A DNA stretch of 39,417 nt from CAYQSU01 sp964420325 (GTDB lineage: Bacteria > Pseudomonadota > Alphaproteobacteria > Rhodospirillales > Defluviicoccaceae): assembly GCA_964420325.1 (NCBI GenBank), contig CAYQSU010000028.1:1-39417 (forward strand). The letters run 5' to 3'. The translations under genes were made by a program, and so were the position numbers. Below the pieces are notes generated by a model. The model searched no databases, was not told the DNA's origin, and saw only the letters and a program-made list of their open reading frames with translations. This document shows, piece after piece, positions 33,033-39,417 of the stretch; the stretch's first letter is position 1, and the number at the start of each line of letters is the position of its first letter.

Positions 33033-34526
33033 ATGGCCGCCGACCACATCCTCGCCATCGACCAGGGCACGACATCGAGCCGGGCCATCGCCTTCGATGC
33101 GGCGGCACGTCCGGTGGCCGCCGCCCAGAAGGAGTTCCGCCAGATCTACCCGCAGCCGGGCTGGGTGGAGCACGATCCGGAGGACATCTGGCTGACCGCC
33201 GCCGCCGTCGCCCGGGAGGTGCTCGACGAGGTCGAGACCAAGGCCGGCCGGGTGGCTGCGGTCGCCATCGCCAACCAGCGGGAGACGACGCTGGTCTGGG
33301 ATCGCGACACCGGCGAGCCGGTCTACAACGCCATCGTGTGGCAGGACCGTCGGACGGCGGACCTGTGCGCCCGACTCAAGGCCGACGGCTGCGAGGCGGA
33401 GGTGGCGGCGCGCTCGGGCCTGGTCGTCGACCCCTACTTCTCGGCGACCAAGATCGCCTGGATCCTCGACAACGTCGCGGGCGCCCGCGACCGCGCCCGG
33501 CGCGGACGGCTCGCCTTCGGCACCGTCGACGCGTTCCTGGTTTGGCGCCTTTCGGGCGGCCGCGTCCATGCCGTCGACGCCTCGAACGCGTCGCGCACGC
33601 TCCTCTTCAACATCCACGAGGGCGCCTGGGACCGGGAGCTCCTGAGGCTGTTCCGCGTGCCCGAGGCGGTCCTGCCGGTGGTCACCGACTCCTCGGGCGA
33701 TCTCGGCCGGATCCAGGGCGACGCCTTCGGCACCGCGTTGCCGATCGCCGGGGTCGCCGGCGACCAGCAGGCGGCGCTGGTCGGCCAGGCGTGCTTGGAG
33801 CCCGGCATGGTCAAGAGCACCTACGGCACCGGCGCCTTTCTCGTCCTCAACACCGGCGCCCGGCCGGTCGCATCGCGGAGCCGCCTCCTGACGACGATCG
33901 CCTACCGCCTCGGCGGGCGGACGACCTATGCGGTCGAGGGCTCGATCTTCGCGGCCGGCGCCGCGGTGCAGTGGCTCCGCGACGGCCTCGGGCTGATCCG
34001 GAGCGCCTTCGAGACCGAGGCGCTGGCGGCCTCGCTCGAGGACAACGGCGGCGTCTATCTGGTGCCGGCCTTCGTCGGCCTCGGCGCCCCCTACTGGGAT
34101 GCGGACGCCCGCGCCGCCGTCGTCGGGCTGACCCGCGACTCCGGCGCGGCCCATCTCGCCCGCGCCGCCCTCGAAAGCGTCTGCTACCAGACCCTGGACC
34201 TGTTCGAGGCGATGGCCGCGGACGGCGTGCGCCCGACCGAGCTCCGCGTCGACGGCGGTATGGCGGCCAACGACTGGCTCCTGCAATTCCTCGCCGACAT
34301 CCTCGGCGTGCCCGTCGACCGGCCGTCGGTCACCGAGACCACCGCCCTCGGCGCCGCCTGTCTCGCCGGGCTCGCCGTCGGCCTCTTCCCGTCGCTCGAC
34401 GAGTTCGCCCGCGCGTGGCGCTGCGATCGCCGCTTCGAGCCGTCGATGGCCGACGACGTGCGCGGCCGCCTCGTCGCCGGCTGGGCCGAGGCGGTCGAGC
34501 GGGTGCGCACGCACCACCGCGCCTGA
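33033..34526 (+). CDS. glpK: glycerol kinase
   Basis: 497 aa, full family length. FGGY kinase motifs: LAIDQGTTSSRAIAFD, WVEHDPEDIW, AIANQRETTLVWDRDTG, AIVWQDRRT, YFSATKIAWILDNV, AGVAGDQQAALVGQ, VKSTYGTGAFLVLNTG, GLGAPYWDADARA and DGGMAANDWLLQF. Together these define GlpK, which makes glycerol-3-phosphate from glycerol and ATP in the cytosol. No glpF or glpD is adjacent. ATG 33033 has AGAGGG about 7 nt upstream; an earlier in-frame extension to 32799 overlaps the lipoprotein gene and is rejected. Confidence 0.97.
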   Translation: MAADHILAIDQGTTSSRAIAFDAAARPVAAAQKEFRQIYPQPGWVEHDPEDIWLTAAAVAREVLDEVETKAGRVAAVAIANQRETTLVWDRDTGEPVYNAIVWQDRRTADLCARLKADGCEAEVAARSGLVVDPYFSATKIAWILDNVAGARDRARRGRLAFGTVDAFLVWRLSGGRVHAVDASNASRTLLFNIHEGAWDRELLRLFRVPEAVLPVVTDSSGDLGRIQGDAFGTALPIAGVAGDQQAALVGQACLEPGMVKSTYGTGAFLVLNTGARPVASRSRLLTTIAYRLGGRTTYAVEGSIFAAGAAVQWLRDGLGLIRSAFETEALAASLEDNGGVYLVPAFVGLGAPYWDADARAAVVGLTRDSGAAHLARAALESVCYQTLDLFEAMAADGVRPTELRVDGGMAANDWLLQFLADILGVPVDRPSVTETTALGAACLAGLAVGLFPSLDEFARAWRCDRRFEPSMADDVRGRLVAGWAEAVERVRTHHRA

Positions 34527-34638
34527 GCCCCACGGGCCGGTCGCGACGGAGCGCCAGCTTCGCCGGCTTCTTGCCCCGCGCTCGCTGGGAGCCGTCGCGT
34601 GATCGCTCCGAAACGGGAAGCGCGGCCGACCCTGCAGA

Positions 34639-36372
34639 CTATTTCCGCTCCGCACCCGCTTCGGGGCCCTCTGCCTGATGGCGAAGCTCGAAGGCATGGA
34701 CGGCCGACCTCAGCGTCGGAAACAACGACTCGCCGTAGCGCTTTTCGGTCTCTCTCAGCCATTCGCGCCTGAAGAAGTGGGCAAGAACGCCCTTGGTGCG
34801 CGCAACGGCGAGCACGATGCCGCGGGCGGCCAGCTCGTCACGCAGCTCGATCGCCTCCTGCAACGCCGTGAAGTCGACCACATTGATCGGGCTTGCATCG
34901 AGGACCACCCATTCGACCGGGGTCCTGGCTTCCGCGATGGCCTTCAGGAGTCGCTGTTTGAAATAGCCGCAATTGAAGGCCACCAGGCCCGCATTGAAGC
35001 GATAGATGAGGAGCCCCGGAATGGGCTCGGCCTCCGGATGATCGGCGATTTCGTGGAAGCCCTCGACCCCCTTGATGCGGCCGAGCACCGCATCGCTCGG
35101 GCGCGATCCTACCGACAGCAGCCAGACCAGGGACAGCACCACGGCCAGCACGACGCCCGGAAGCACGCCGAGCACCAGAACGCCCCCCGTGGTTGCCAGG
35201 CAAAGCAGAAGCTCGCGACGGCTCGCGATCGAGAGCGTCCGCAGCGCGGCGAAATCGAACAGACTCCACGCAGGAACAATGATCAGGGCGGCCAAGGCGG
35301 CGTTGGGAAGAAAGGCGAGCGGAGCCGTGAGGAATAACAGGAATACCAGCATCGCTGCACCCCCGACGATGCCGACGAGCTGGGTCCGGCCACCGGTCGC
35401 GTCGTTGACCGCGGTCCGCGACGCGGTGCCGGTCACAGGGAAACCTTGCGCGAGGCCCGAGGCGATGTTGCAGGCACCGAAGGCGATCAGCTCCTGATTG
35501 GCGTCGATGTCATACCGGTTGCGCCGGGCGAAGCTCTTCGCCGTCAACACGCCGCTCGTGAAGCCGATCAGCGTGAGCCCCGCGGCATCGCTGACGAGAT
35601 GCCGGATCTCGCCGAAACCGATGACCGGCAGAACCATCTCAGGCAATCCCCCGGGCACAGCGCCGAGAACCGCGATGCCCCGGTCCTGAAGTTCGAGGGC
35701 GGCGACCGCGACGATGCCGGCGACGACCACGATCAGCGCCGCAGGCAGCCGAGGCGCGACCTGCCGCAAGGCGAGGAACAGCGCCAGCAGCGCGGTGCCG
35801 AGAACGAGGGTCGGAAGGTGTGTCGCGTCTAGATGCCCGGCGAGCTCGGCGACCTTCGGGAAGAAGTCACTGGCCTCGCTCGGCAGGCCGAGCAACTTCG
35901 GAATCTGGCCCACCAGAAGGATCAGGGCGATGCCGTTGAGGTAGCCGACGAGAATGGGCTGGGACAGGAAGTTGGCGATGAAGCCGAACCGCCCAGCGCC
36001 GGCGACGATGCAAAGGACGCCTGTCATCAGCGTCATCGCGACCATCAGGGTCATGTAGCGCTGGGGGTCGCCACCGGCGATCGCACCCAGACTGGCGGCG
36101 GCGATGATGCAGGTTGCCGCGTCCGGACCGGTCATCAGCTGGCGTGACGATCCGAACACGGCGTAGGCGAACAGGGGAAAGATCGCCGAGTAGATGCCGA
36201 CGACCGCCGGAACGCGGGCGATGTCAGAATAGGCGATGCCGACCGGAAGCGCGACGGCGGCAACCGAGAGACCGGCGATCAGGTCGTTGCCGAGATGAGC
36301 TCGCTGATAACCGAGGAGTGCCGCGAGGCCCGGGGCGACGCGATTGAGGCGACGGAACGCGCCGCCGCTCAT
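34639..36372 (-). CDS. SulP-family anion transporter with STAS domain
   Basis: 577 aa. The membrane part (about 20-420) has the SulP signature near the N-terminus (NDLIAGLSVAAVALPVGIAY, FPLFAYAVFGSSRQLMTGPD) and later QGFPVTGTASRTAVNDATGG and TQLVGIVGGAAML, with ten or more TM helices. A C-terminal cytoplasmic STAS domain (about 430-555) has VVLDASPINVVDFTALQEAI. SulP proteins carry sulfate, bicarbonate or other anions by proton or sodium coupling; the substrate is not readable here. The ATG at 36372 overlaps the PPK2 stop (ATGA), so the two are coupled. The upstream open frame to 36528 is antisense-like and is excluded. Confidence 0.94.
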   Translation of the reverse strand: MSGGAFRRLNRVAPGLAALLGYQRAHLGNDLIAGLSVAAVALPVGIAYSDIARVPAVVGIYSAIFPLFAYAVFGSSRQLMTGPDAATCIIAAASLGAIAGGDPQRYMTLMVAMTLMTGVLCIVAGAGRFGFIANFLSQPILVGYLNGIALILLVGQIPKLLGLPSEASDFFPKVAELAGHLDATHLPTLVLGTALLALFLALRQVAPRLPAALIVVVAGIVAVAALELQDRGIAVLGAVPGGLPEMVLPVIGFGEIRHLVSDAAGLTLIGFTSGVLTAKSFARRNRYDIDANQELIAFGACNIASGLAQGFPVTGTASRTAVNDATGGRTQLVGIVGGAAMLVFLLFLTAPLAFLPNAALAALIIVPAWSLFDFAALRTLSIASRRELLLCLATTGGVLVLGVLPGVVLAVVLSLVWLLSVGSRPSDAVLGRIKGVEGFHEIADHPEAEPIPGLLIYRFNAGLVAFNCGYFKQRLLKAIAEARTPVEWVVLDASPINVVDFTALQEAIELRDELAARGIVLAVARTKGVLAHFFRREWLRETEKRYGESLFPTLRSAVHAFELRHQAEGPEAGAERK

Positions 36373-37286
36373 TCGGCTTCGAGGGCGGCCCGAGCTGCGG
36401 CAAGCTCCGCCCTCTTGGCGTCGCCGACCTGGGGGTATTCGAGATCGAGGGAGCCCAGGGTGGCGATGACCGCGCTGGCGACGACCAGCCGGGTGAACCA
36501 CTTGTTGTCCGCCGGCACCACGTACCACGGCGCATACGAGGTGGCGGTGGCCCGGACCATGTCCTCGTATGCCTCCTGATAGGCGCTCCAGAAGCCGCGC
36601 TCCTTCGCATCGGCCAGGGAGAACTTCCAGTTCTTGTCGGGGTTGTCCAGGCGCTCAATGAAGCGCTTCTTCTGCTCCTTCTTGGAGACGTGGAGAAAGA
36701 ACTTGCAGATGGCGACGCCGTTTCGGGCCAGGTACCGCTCGACGCTCGAGATGTCGCGATACCGGTGCTTCCAGATAGACTTGCCGACGAGCGCCGGCGG
36801 CAGCTTCTGGCGCGCCAGATGCTCGCCGTGCACTTTGACGACGAGAACCTCCTCGTAATAGGAGCGGTTGAAGATGCCGATCCGCCCGCGCTCGGGCAGG
36901 CACTTGACGCAGCGCCAGAGATAGTCGTGGTCGAGATCCTCGGCCGACGGCGCCTTGAACGAGAAGACCTGGCAGCCCTGGGGGTTGACCCCCGACATGA
37001 CGTGCTTGATGGTGCCATCCTTGCCGGCGGCGTCCATCGCCTGAAAGATCAACAGAGCGGCCCATCGGTCCTGGGCATAGAGCCGGTCCTGCAGGGCGGC
37101 GAGGGTGTCGACGCCAAGGGCGAGAACCTCCTTCGCCTGCGGCTTGTCCTCGGCCTCGAGCGCGCCGGTATCCGTGGGGTCGACGTCCTTCAGGCGGAAC
37201 TTGCCGCCGTTGGTGACGCGATAGGGAGAGGAGAATTCGCGACACCTTTCGATCCGCTCCCGAAGGCTGAGATCCGCGAAGGCCAT
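36369..37286 (-). CDS. ppk2: polyphosphate kinase 2 (PPK2 family)
   Basis: 305 aa. Walker A is IFQAMDAAGKDGTIKHVMSG (about 80-99), the lid and base-binding region GVNPQGCQVFSFKAPSAEDL, Walker B GIFNRSYYEEVLVVKVHGE, and ISSVERYLARNGVAICKFFL with HVSKKEQKKRFIERL. PPK2 enzymes phosphorylate NDP or NMP from polyphosphate. The length and single domain fit the one-domain classes that act on NDP or AMP; the exact class is not settled from motifs alone. Start chosen at 37286 (GGGAGA upstream); the frame is open further to 37373. First gene of the PPK2-SulP pair. Confidence 0.95.
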   Translation of the reverse strand: MAFADLSLRERIERCREFSSPYRVTNGGKFRLKDVDPTDTGALEAEDKPQAKEVLALGVDTLAALQDRLYAQDRWAALLIFQAMDAAGKDGTIKHVMSGVNPQGCQVFSFKAPSAEDLDHDYLWRCVKCLPERGRIGIFNRSYYEEVLVVKVHGEHLARQKLPPALVGKSIWKHRYRDISSVERYLARNGVAICKFFLHVSKKEQKKRFIERLDNPDKNWKFSLADAKERGFWSAYQEAYEDMVRATATSYAPWYVVPADNKWFTRLVVASAVIATLGSLDLEYPQVGDAKRAELAAARAALEAE

Positions 37287-37502
37287 CTGGTTTCTCCCGG
37301 CAGGACCCGCGTTCCCGGCCCTCGTGGCCGGCGCGGCCGCGCTTCCCATACACCCCGGCACACCGGCTGACAACCGTCCGTGCCGGCAGTGGCAGGGCTC
37401 GACGGCGACGGGATCACGCTCGTCGCCGCGCGCGGCGGGGTGGTGGCGCCGGACGCTGGCCGGGCGGTGGTCCGGCCTCCGCGCTGCGCTCTCTCGTCGG
37501 GC

Positions 37503-37688
37503 CTATGCGCGGCGGGGCAGGCCGTGGACGCAGCGGTCGCCGCGGCCGAGCGCGCCGCGGGCCAGCGCCGCGAGCCGCGAGCCGATCCACCGCCCGGCAC
37601 GGGCGAAGGCCGCGCTGCGTTCGCGGTCACCGCACCTGAGGTAGCGGTTCATCTCGGCCGCCGTCGGATGGGTGAATGCATCGGACAT
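37503..37688 (-). CDS. small hypothetical protein divergent from a LysR gene
   Basis: 61 aa from ATG 37688. SDAFTHPTAAEMNRYLRCGD, then RERSAAFARAGRWIGSRLAA looks like a short helical protein, with a pattern ('HPTxAEM..YL...R..RSxA') that I recall in small alphaproteobacterial proteins of unknown function, often beside regulators. AAGGG lies about 9 nt before the start. A promoter-like TTGCAC (37758-37753) / GACATT (37735-37730) on the minus strand with 17-nt spacing supports transcription. The 216 nt between its stop and the PPK2 start hold nothing I can identify. Confidence 0.55.
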   Translation of the reverse strand: MSDAFTHPTAAEMNRYLRCGDRERSAAFARAGRWIGSRLAALARGALGRGDRCVHGLPRRA

Positions 37689-37729
37689 CTCTCGAACCCT
37701 TTCGTCTTGAACCGAGGTCCATGGTAACG

Positions 37730-37783
37730 AATGTCGCGCCACGACATAATCCGTGCAAGGATCACAGGTTCTGTGAAAGGAGG
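37730..37783. promoter_or_regulatory. divergent control region with two dyads
   Basis: Dyad A is ATGTCG-CGCCA-CGACAT (37731-37747). Dyad B is TCACAG-GTT-CTGTGA (37762-37776). Both are perfect, with different sequences, and their centres are 30 bp apart. CATAAT (37745-37750) may be a plus-strand -10. The LysR ribosome site AAAGGAGGT (37777-37783) directly abuts dyad B. LysR proteins usually bind such dyads and repress their own gene. Confidence 0.6.
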
Positions 37784-37789
37784 TCATGA

Positions 37790-38704
37790 GTGATGGATCG
37801 GCCGGGAGAGATGGCGGTGTTCGTTCGCATCGTCGACGAGGGCGGCCTGTCGGCCGCCGCGCGCACGCTCCGAATGACGCCGTCGGCGGTGAGCAAGCTC
37901 CTGACCCGGCTCGAGGACCGCCTCGGCGCGCGGCTGCTCAACCGGACCACGCGGCGTCTCGGCCTCACCGACGAGGGCGAGGCCTTCTATCGGCGCGCCA
38001 GGCAGATCCTGGCCGAGATCGACGAGGCCGAACAGGCGGTGGGCACGCTCCATGCGGCCCCCGGGGGCCGGCTGCGGGTGACCGCCGCCGTCGCCTTCGC
38101 CATCTATCAGATCGTCCCGGTGCTGCCGGCGTTCCTCGCCCGCTACCCCGACATCCACCTGGAGCTGCACGTCGGCGACCGCATCGTCGACCTGGTCGAG
38201 GAGGGGTTCGACGTCGGTGTCCGCGTCGGCGCCCGCGAGGATTCATCGCTGGTCTCCCGCCTGCTCGCCACCGACCACCGGACGATCTGCGCCGCGCCCG
38301 CCTATCTCGAGCGCCACGGCGTGCCGAGGACGCCCGCCGACCTGGCGTCGCACGCCTGCATCACCTGGACCGGCGATGCGGGAGGCCTCAACGACTGGCC
38401 GTTCGAGGGGCCGGAGGGGCCTCATGCCGTGCGCGTGCACGGCGCCATCGAGGTCAACAACGGCGAGGCGATGCACGAGATGGCGCTGGCCGGCCTCGGC
38501 CTCGCCCATGTGGCCGAGTTCCGCGTCGGCCAGGACATCGCCGCCGGGCGCCTGGTGCCGGTGCTCGTCGACCACCACCGCAAGGTCGACCTGCCGATCC
38601 ACGCCGTCTATCCCCACCGCCGGCACCTGTCGGCGAAGGTCCGCGCCTTCGTCGATTTCCTCGGCCGCACGTTCGCGCCGGTGCCGCCGTGGAAGGCCCG
38701 CTGA
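37790..38704 (+). CDS. LysR-family transcriptional regulator
   Basis: 304 aa. The N-terminal HTH covers about 5-62: MAVFVRIVDEGGLSAAARTL, RMTPSAVSKLLTRLEDRLGA, RLLNRTTRRLGLTDEGEAFY. A type 2 periplasmic-binding-like sensor domain follows (about 90-298), with DIHLELHVGDRIVDLVEEGF, DVGVRVGAREDSSLVSRLL and MHEMALAGLGLAHVAEFRV, in the family that regulates oxidoreductase or efflux genes (DsdC/YafC-like). The inducer is unknown. Start: GTG 37790 or ATG 37793, both served by AAAGGAGGT at 37777-37783. The hydrolase gene follows in the same direction 105 nt later and could be a target. Confidence 0.95.
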   Translation: MMDRPGEMAVFVRIVDEGGLSAAARTLRMTPSAVSKLLTRLEDRLGARLLNRTTRRLGLTDEGEAFYRRARQILAEIDEAEQAVGTLHAAPGGRLRVTAAVAFAIYQIVPVLPAFLARYPDIHLELHVGDRIVDLVEEGFDVGVRVGAREDSSLVSRLLATDHRTICAAPAYLERHGVPRTPADLASHACITWTGDAGGLNDWPFEGPEGPHAVRVHGAIEVNNGEAMHEMALAGLGLAHVAEFRVGQDIAAGRLVPVLVDHHRKVDLPIHAVYPHRRHLSAKVRAFVDFLGRTFAPVPPWKAR

Positions 38705-38809
38705 CGACCGGTCGCGCTTGTCCCTGCGGGGAGCGGTGTGGCACTCTCGGCGGCGATCACCGGCGATCTCGCGGTCTCACGACAAGACGGCAAGGGGAGG
38801 ACCCAGACC

Positions 38810-39417
38810 ATGACCGGCGCGCTACTCCGGATCGGCGACCGGGACGGGATCCACTACGAGTACGATCCGCCGGGTGCCGGCCGCCCGACCTTCTGCTTCG
38901 TCAATGCGCTCACCGGCAGCACCGGCGTCTGGCAGGCGGCGATCGGGCCGAGGCTGCGCGCAGAGGGCTGCGGCACTCTCGCCTGGAACTTCCGCGGCCA
39001 GGCCGACAGCCCGTTCACGCCGGGCCTGGCACTCACGCCGGCGCTGGTGATCGAGGATCTGCAACGGCTGCTGCAGGCGATCCGGCCGCCGCGGCCGATC
39101 CTGGTCGGGCTCTCCATCGGCGGCCTGTTCGCCGCCTGGGCCCACCTCCGGGGCGCGCCGGCGGCTGGCCTCGTGCTGATCAACACGCTGCGCATCCCGC
39201 GGGCGCGGATCGAGTGGATCAACCAGGCGATGGTCCGCGCCGCCGGCCTCGGCGGGCTGCGACTGGTGATGGACCTCTACATGCCGCTGCTGGTCGGCGA
39301 GGAGCGGGCCCAGGCCGTCCGCGCGAGCTTCCTCACCGACGAGCCGTACGCACCGCTCCGGCCCGGCGACGGCCACATGGAGCTTCTCGCCCACGCCGCC
39401 GGCGCCGACTGGGACCT
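38810..39417 (+). CDS. alpha/beta hydrolase (partial, cut by window end)
   Basis: At least 202 codons; no stop before 39417. ATG 38810 follows a strong ribosome site AAGGGGAGG (38792-38800). The fold reads PTFCFVNALTGSTGVWQAAI, TLAWNFRGQADSPFTPG, then the nucleophile elbow GLSIGGLFAAWAHL with the catalytic Ser in G-x-S-x-G, and AGLVLINTLRIPRARIEWIN. The Asp and His of the triad lie beyond the window or are not seen, so the enzymatic class is open. The LysR gene precedes it on the same strand. Confidence 0.9.
   Translation, partial: MTGALLRIGDRDGIHYEYDPPGAGRPTFCFVNALTGSTGVWQAAIGPRLRAEGCGTLAWNFRGQADSPFTPGLALTPALVIEDLQRLLQAIRPPRPILVGLSIGGLFAAWAHLRGAPAAGLVLINTLRIPRARIEWINQAMVRAAGLGGLRLVMDLYMPLLVGEERAQAVRASFLTDEPYAPLRPGDGHMELLAHAAGADWD

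Overview
The window is G+C-rich chromosomal DNA, almost certainly from an alphaproteobacterium (Rhodospirillales-like; inference). The strongest pointers are the run Suv3-type helicase - S4/Hsp15-like protein - TerB-like protein - 7Fe ferredoxin (fdxA) - CarD regulator, together with an RT0821/Lpp0805-type surface protein, a class II cytochrome c', SulP-PPK2 and a MarR/cytochrome P460 pair. No rRNA, tRNA, CRISPR array, transposase or integrase was seen.

Layout. (1) 295-6255, minus strand: a three-gene operon read from right to left: a CHASE2-class III nucleotide cyclase, a small secreted FecR-like protein and a TPR-CHAT protease-like lipoprotein. It abuts a response regulator that has lost its receiver domain (6391-6678), and parts of it are poorer in G+C than the rest, so it looks like an acquired block. 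(2) 6679-11538: a leader plus a small conserved ORF, htpG, a lone CheR-like methyltransferase, a PEBP protein with an internal duplication, and pcm. (3) 11572-12811: cytochrome P460 and a Cys-rich MarR regulator behind a promoter bracketed by two perfect palindromes. (4) 12905-18882: the helicase/Hsp15/TerB/fdxA/carD run, then a metallophosphatase-like protein stripped of its metal ligands and a molybdenum-carrier-like protein. (5) 18896-25681: a LysM-like M48 metalloprotease lipoprotein, cytochrome b561 facing a cytochrome c', a LOG-type phosphoribohydrolase, and a translationally coupled ChaN-PDZ / M1-peptidase pair.

(6) 25780-32275 is the most unusual part. After a small surface protein come six tightly packed genes: a membrane-anchored Ser/Thr kinase-like protein with an extracytoplasmic beta-helix, a divergent FHA protein, a MotA/TolQ/ExbB-like channel subunit, a MotB/ExbD-like protein whose periplasmic part is a coiled coil plus von Willebrand A (vWA) domain, a classical FHA protein, and a second TM-coiled-coil-vWA protein. 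I read this as a candidate ion-driven stator with vWA heads under kinase/FHA control. The kinase lacks the usual VAIK lysine and apparently the alphaC glutamate.

(7) 32380-39417: a glycine-zipper lipoprotein, glpK, a coupled PPK2-SulP pair on the minus strand, a divergent small gene/LysR pair with two dyads between them, and the start of an alpha/beta hydrolase cut by the window end. All assignments come from reading motifs by eye; no database search was run.
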